Assembly (NCBI GenBank): GCA_964441145.1
Contig: CAYTUB010000027.1
Location: forward strand, 1-33,059
Reading direction: 5' to 3'
Source of the DNA: SHLQ01 sp964441145
GTDB taxonomy: Bacteria; Actinomycetota; Acidimicrobiia; Acidimicrobiales; SHLQ01
Length of the DNA: 33,059 bases
The stretch's first letter is position 1, and each line of letters starts with the position of its first letter. Position numbers and translations under genes: made by a program. Under the pieces are notes generated by a model that saw only the letters and a program-made list of their open reading frames with translations, was not told the DNA's origin and ran no database searches. Shown here piece after piece: positions 30,576 to 33,059 of the stretch.

Positions 30576-31423
30576 GTTCGGGAAGGGATGGTGACACGTT
30601 TGGTTCGGCCGGCGAGCTTGGTGATCACGCTAAAGAAGGCGACTGGCCCGATGATCAGGACCGCGTAAACACCGGCGGTCCGCGGCATGTTGATTTGAAA
30701 ATCTTCGAGCCCAAGCAACTCATCAAGAAAGTGTTCGATGCCTGTGGAAGTGCCAGCGATGGTTACTGCGACGAGTCCCACGACCAGGGTCATTGCATAT
30801 GCCCGGAGGAAGCTCTGGCGGGCGAGGATGACGAAGCTCGCCACGAGAGGAAGGGTGATCGCCGAGTACCAAGCGGCAATGGCCCACTTGTTGATGCGTA
30901 CATCTGCAGCGAATAGCTCGGAGAGGGTTTCTTCGGTTGGCTCGATGGCTCCGCCCTGCACCGCCCAGACACCAGCCGCGAGTCCGAGGAGTTGGGTGAG
31001 GCCGTAGGCCCGTGGAATCGTCGTTCGGGTGGCAATGACGACCATCAGGGTGAGGGCAACCGCACAGACAGCAAAGGCGAGGAGGATGGGGAATCCACCG
31101 AAACGGAACTCTTCGAGTGCGAGCAGCTCCTCCATGAAGTTCTCGGTTGCTCCAATGGTTCCGCTCCACGATGCGAGCCACCACGCTGCGATCCCGGCGA
31201 GCACCATCGCCGCGTAGGTTCGCACGAAGTGCTGCGTCGTCGTCCGGAAGGGGATCGCCCGGAGGGTGAGCAGTGCGAGGGAACCGACATCAGCGAGGGC
31301 GATCGGCTTGCCAGCGCGGTGTTGCTGGTCGAGGTGAGCTCGGAGCTCTTCGACCCGTGCGTCCGAGCCACTTCGTTCGACGAGGAAACGTGCGAGTCGG
31401 GAAAGTATCGATTGGGTGTTCAA
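30572..31423 (-). CDS. Multi-pass membrane protein in a PadR operon
   Basis: 283 residues. The cytoplasmic N-terminus (VEELRAHLDQQHRAGKP) precedes about six membrane helices. The helices come in two similar halves. TENFMEELLALEEFRFGGFP in one half and GIEHFLDELLGLEDFQINMP in the other look like an internal duplication of a loop. No named family recognised. It begins 14 bp after the PadR regulator on the same strand, so it is probably its target operon partner, as is common for PadR-linked membrane proteins. Confidence 0.8.
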   Translation of the reverse strand: MNTQSILSRLARFLVERSGSDARVEELRAHLDQQHRAGKPIALADVGSLALLTLRAIPFRTTTQHFVRTYAAMVLAGIAAWWLASWSGTIGATENFMEELLALEEFRFGGFPILLAFAVCAVALTLMVVIATRTTIPRAYGLTQLLGLAAGVWAVQGGAIEPTEETLSELFAADVRINKWAIAAWYSAITLPLVASFVILARQSFLRAYAMTLVVGLVAVTIAGTSTGIEHFLDELLGLEDFQINMPRTAGVYAVLIIGPVAFFSVITKLAGRTKRVTIPSRT

Positions 31424-31437
31424 CGTGGCTCTCTTGG

Positions 31438-31761
31438 TTACGTCGCTGGGTTGATTTGAGTGATTCGGTCGAGCGCTGCTGCGGCAGCCTGAGAGCGGCG
31501 TTCGGCCTCAGCGGTGACGGTCGCTTGGCCCGACTCGGTCAGTCGGTAGTAGCGGCGCACTCGGCCATCGACGGTCTCTTCACGGTCGAGTTCGACGAGG
31601 TGTGCTTCGGAGAGCTTGTCGATGGCGTGATACAACGCTCCGGGTCGAGGTGTGTGATGGCCAGCCGACAACAGCTCGATCTCCTCGGCGAGGGCATAAC
31701 CGTGCAGGGGCTCTCGACCGAGGGCAGCAAGGATAAGGAACCGGAGTTCGTTCAAGCGCAT
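31438..31761 (-). CDS. PadR-family transcriptional regulator
   Basis: 107 residues. The winged-helix pattern is MRLNELRFLILAALGREPLHGYALAEEIE at the start, then RPGALYHAIDKLSEAHLVE and RRYYRLTESG, the usual PadR sequence. It probably represses itself and the following membrane protein gene. A near-perfect 12-bp inverted repeat lies just upstream of the start (31769-31793), which is the expected operator position. The inducer is unknown. Confidence 0.93.
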   Translation of the reverse strand: MRLNELRFLILAALGREPLHGYALAEEIELLSAGHHTPRPGALYHAIDKLSEAHLVELDREETVDGRVRRYYRLTESGQATVTAEAERRSQAAAAALDRITQINPAT

Positions 31762-31768
31762 ATCGGCA

Positions 31769-31793
31769 ACATATGCCGAACTTCGGTATATGT
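31769..31793. promoter_or_regulatory. Probable PadR operator
   Basis: The arms ACATATGCCGAA (31769-31780) and TTCGGTATATGT (31782-31793) are inverted around one base with a single mismatch. It lies 8-32 bp upstream of the padR ATG (31761). The ACAT...ATGT ends agree with the ATGT/ACAT half-sites reported for PadR proteins. Confidence 0.75.
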
Positions 31794-31856
31794 CAACCGA
31801 GGCGACGTTCGTCGCCTTGTAATCGTTCAGGAATTAGAACCCTTTCTGAAACGGTG

Positions 31857-31884
31857 TTGGAATCGAACGTATGTTCGTTATACT
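31857..31884 (+). promoter_or_regulatory. LexA (SOS) box within the promoter of the DUF222/HNH gene
   Basis: CGAACGTATGTTCG (31864-31877) exactly fits the CGAACRNRYGTTCG SOS box of Gram-positives and actinobacteria. It lies between a -35-like TTGGAA (31857-31862) and a -10-like TATACT (31879-31884) with 16-bp spacing, so LexA would block RNA polymerase. The gene starts 8 bp after the -10. Confidence 0.85.
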
Positions 31885-31891
31885 GTGTTGT

Positions 31892-33059
31892 ATGGCGATG
31901 TCGACTGCGGACAACAAACAGGGGACAGCCGGTGTGGTTGATCCTGATGTTGTTGCGCTGTCGGTGACCGATTCGATGATCAACATCCATCATCAGCTAC
32001 ATCATGTGCCAGCGAAGACGGCGTTGGAGTTGGTCGAGTTCTGTCGTCGCCGTTTGGATGCCGCCGAAGCCCGGATCTTGGCTGACCGTTATGAGAAAGG
32101 CGCGTCTGATCGTGATGTTGAGGACATGGCCAAAGGGTCCGACAACAAAACCTCCAAAGCCGCCGCCAAACGCAAGGCGCGTCGTGCGAAAGCCGCAAAC
32201 GCCAACCCCGATCTGGCTGACCGGTTAGCCAAGGGCGACATGTCATCTGAACAAGTCGATGTGATTGCCGACGCGGCCGATGAAACCGACGGCGCCGCAG
32301 CCTGTGATGAAGAACTGATCAATTCGGTTGCCAAGACCAATCCGGAGCAGGGCAAGAAGAAAGCCCGCGACTACGTCAACAAGCGCACCGACGCTCCTGA
32401 CGTGCAGAAACGTTTTGATCGGCAGAACCGTAAACGCGGTGTCTACACGCATCGGTTGGCGAACGGGAACAAAGCCATCACGCTGCACGGGCCCAACGAA
32501 TACATCGATGAGATCGAACAATCCATCCACGCCGCCTCCGACACCGAATACCAAAACGACGGCGGTCGGAACATTCCGAAACACAAACACCCACGAACAC
32601 ACGACCAACGAAACTTCGATGCTGCCCGCAAACTTTTCACCCGAAACACCAGTGATGCTGCCTCGGGCAAGGCGAACGCTCGACCTTCCCGAACAGCTAG
32701 TCGCCGGGCAACGATCTTTGTTCGGGCCACCGTCGATCAACTCACCGGCACCGACCTGTCGCCGTTAACCACGGTTGATGGCAAACCCCTCCCGCAGTCG
32801 GTCATCGAAGAACTGATGCAAGACGCCAACTGGATCGGCCAAATCTTCTCGGCACAAGGCGAGCTCTTGTGGCAAGGCCGAAATGTTCGGCTCGCCACTC
32901 CAGCCCAGATCAACGGGCTGATTTCCCGAGACGGCGGATGTGTTGAATGCGGCGCCCACCATTCGAAATGTGTGGCCCATCATCTACTTCCCTGGGAAGC
33001 AGCCAAGAAGGGTCCGACGAACATCAACAACCTTGTGTTCGTGTGTGATGACTGCCATG
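31892..33059 (+). CDS. DUF222 and HNH endonuclease protein (13E12 type), C-terminus outside window
   Basis: 389 codons are visible from ATG 31892, and the gene runs off the window. The DUF222 region spans roughly residues 20-290, including LSVTDSMINIHHQLHHVPA, a Lys/Ala-rich segment (KTSKAAAKRKARRAKAANA), EQVDVIADAADETDG and VNKRTDAPDVQKRFD. The HNH domain is at the end: CVECGAHHSKCVAHHLLPW, then NLVFVCDDCH. It has two Cys pairs and the His-Asn-His pattern. This DUF222+HNH layout is the actinobacterial 13E12 family, which includes LexA-regulated mycobacterial members. The promoter here carries an SOS box. The Lys-rich insertion is unlike its neighbours. Confidence 0.9.
   Translation, partial: MAMSTADNKQGTAGVVDPDVVALSVTDSMINIHHQLHHVPAKTALELVEFCRRRLDAAEARILADRYEKGASDRDVEDMAKGSDNKTSKAAAKRKARRAKAANANPDLADRLAKGDMSSEQVDVIADAADETDGAAACDEELINSVAKTNPEQGKKKARDYVNKRTDAPDVQKRFDRQNRKRGVYTHRLANGNKAITLHGPNEYIDEIEQSIHAASDTEYQNDGGRNIPKHKHPRTHDQRNFDAARKLFTRNTSDAASGKANARPSRTASRRATIFVRATVDQLTGTDLSPLTTVDGKPLPQSVIEELMQDANWIGQIFSAQGELLWQGRNVRLATPAQINGLISRDGGCVECGAHHSKCVAHHLLPWEAAKKGPTNINNLVFVCDDCH

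Noticed and set aside
1..33059. CRISPR array, rRNA genes, insertion sequences
   Set aside because: No regularly spaced repeats, no rRNA-like sequence and no transposase motif were found on either strand.

Overview
The window is high-GC bacterial DNA with actinobacterial hallmarks. These include a DUF222/HNH (13E12-type) gene under a Gram-positive/actinobacterial LexA box, a Septum_form-domain protein, an actinobacterial-type galU-moeA neighbourhood with a GlpR/SepX-like membrane protein, and apparent GlnR-type sites before ammonium transporters. An aquatic Acidimicrobiia-like organism is my inference; there is no rRNA to confirm it. A DddP-type DMSP lyase and a gamma-butyrobetaine-hydroxylase-like enzyme fit a marine or brackish lifestyle.

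Region 1 (1-4592) is the right-hand end of an integrated mobile element, probably an ICE. It holds the 3' end of a TraG/VirD4-type coupling protein, a tyrosine integrase, a minus-strand pair (tandem winged-helix protein overlapping a DUF3800 protein) and a TIGR02391 (Ymh) protein. It ends in tandem 11-bp repeats, a strong hairpin and a 46-bp 3' fragment of a tRNA-Lys(CTT) gene. No 5' half of that tRNA follows; the fragment runs directly into the 3' end of fmdB. This looks like an attachment junction at a non-tRNA site.

Region 2 (4582-10813) is chromosomal housekeeping: an FmdB zinc-ribbon protein, PlsY (phospholipid synthesis), GalU (UDP-glucose), MoeA/Glp, MoaA and MoaC (molybdenum cofactor), a small GlpR/SepX-like membrane protein, a structured intergenic stretch, a Dabb protein and a small charged SHOCT-like protein.

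Region 3 (11055-16234) is a signalling block. A minus-strand operon encodes a stand-alone receiver, a REC-GGDEF-EAL protein and a PAS histidine kinase. Divergent from it is a GGDEF-EAL protein whose catalytic residues are degraded in both domains.

Region 4 (16294-19208) carries two separately terminated ammonium transporters, each preceded by GlnR-like half-sites.

Region 5 (19456-31761) is mixed metabolism: a lipoprotein, a 2-oxoglutarate dioxygenase, two methyltransferases, a CopC-domain protein, a DUF456 protein, an SRPBCC protein, isochorismate synthase, a small helical protein, DddP, a Septum_form protein, a HAD phosphatase with class II fructose-bisphosphate aldolase, a CPBP protease, and a PadR regulator with a membrane protein behind a near-perfect operator. 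The window closes inside an SOS-controlled DUF222/HNH gene. No CRISPR array, insertion sequence, rRNA gene or intact tRNA gene was seen.
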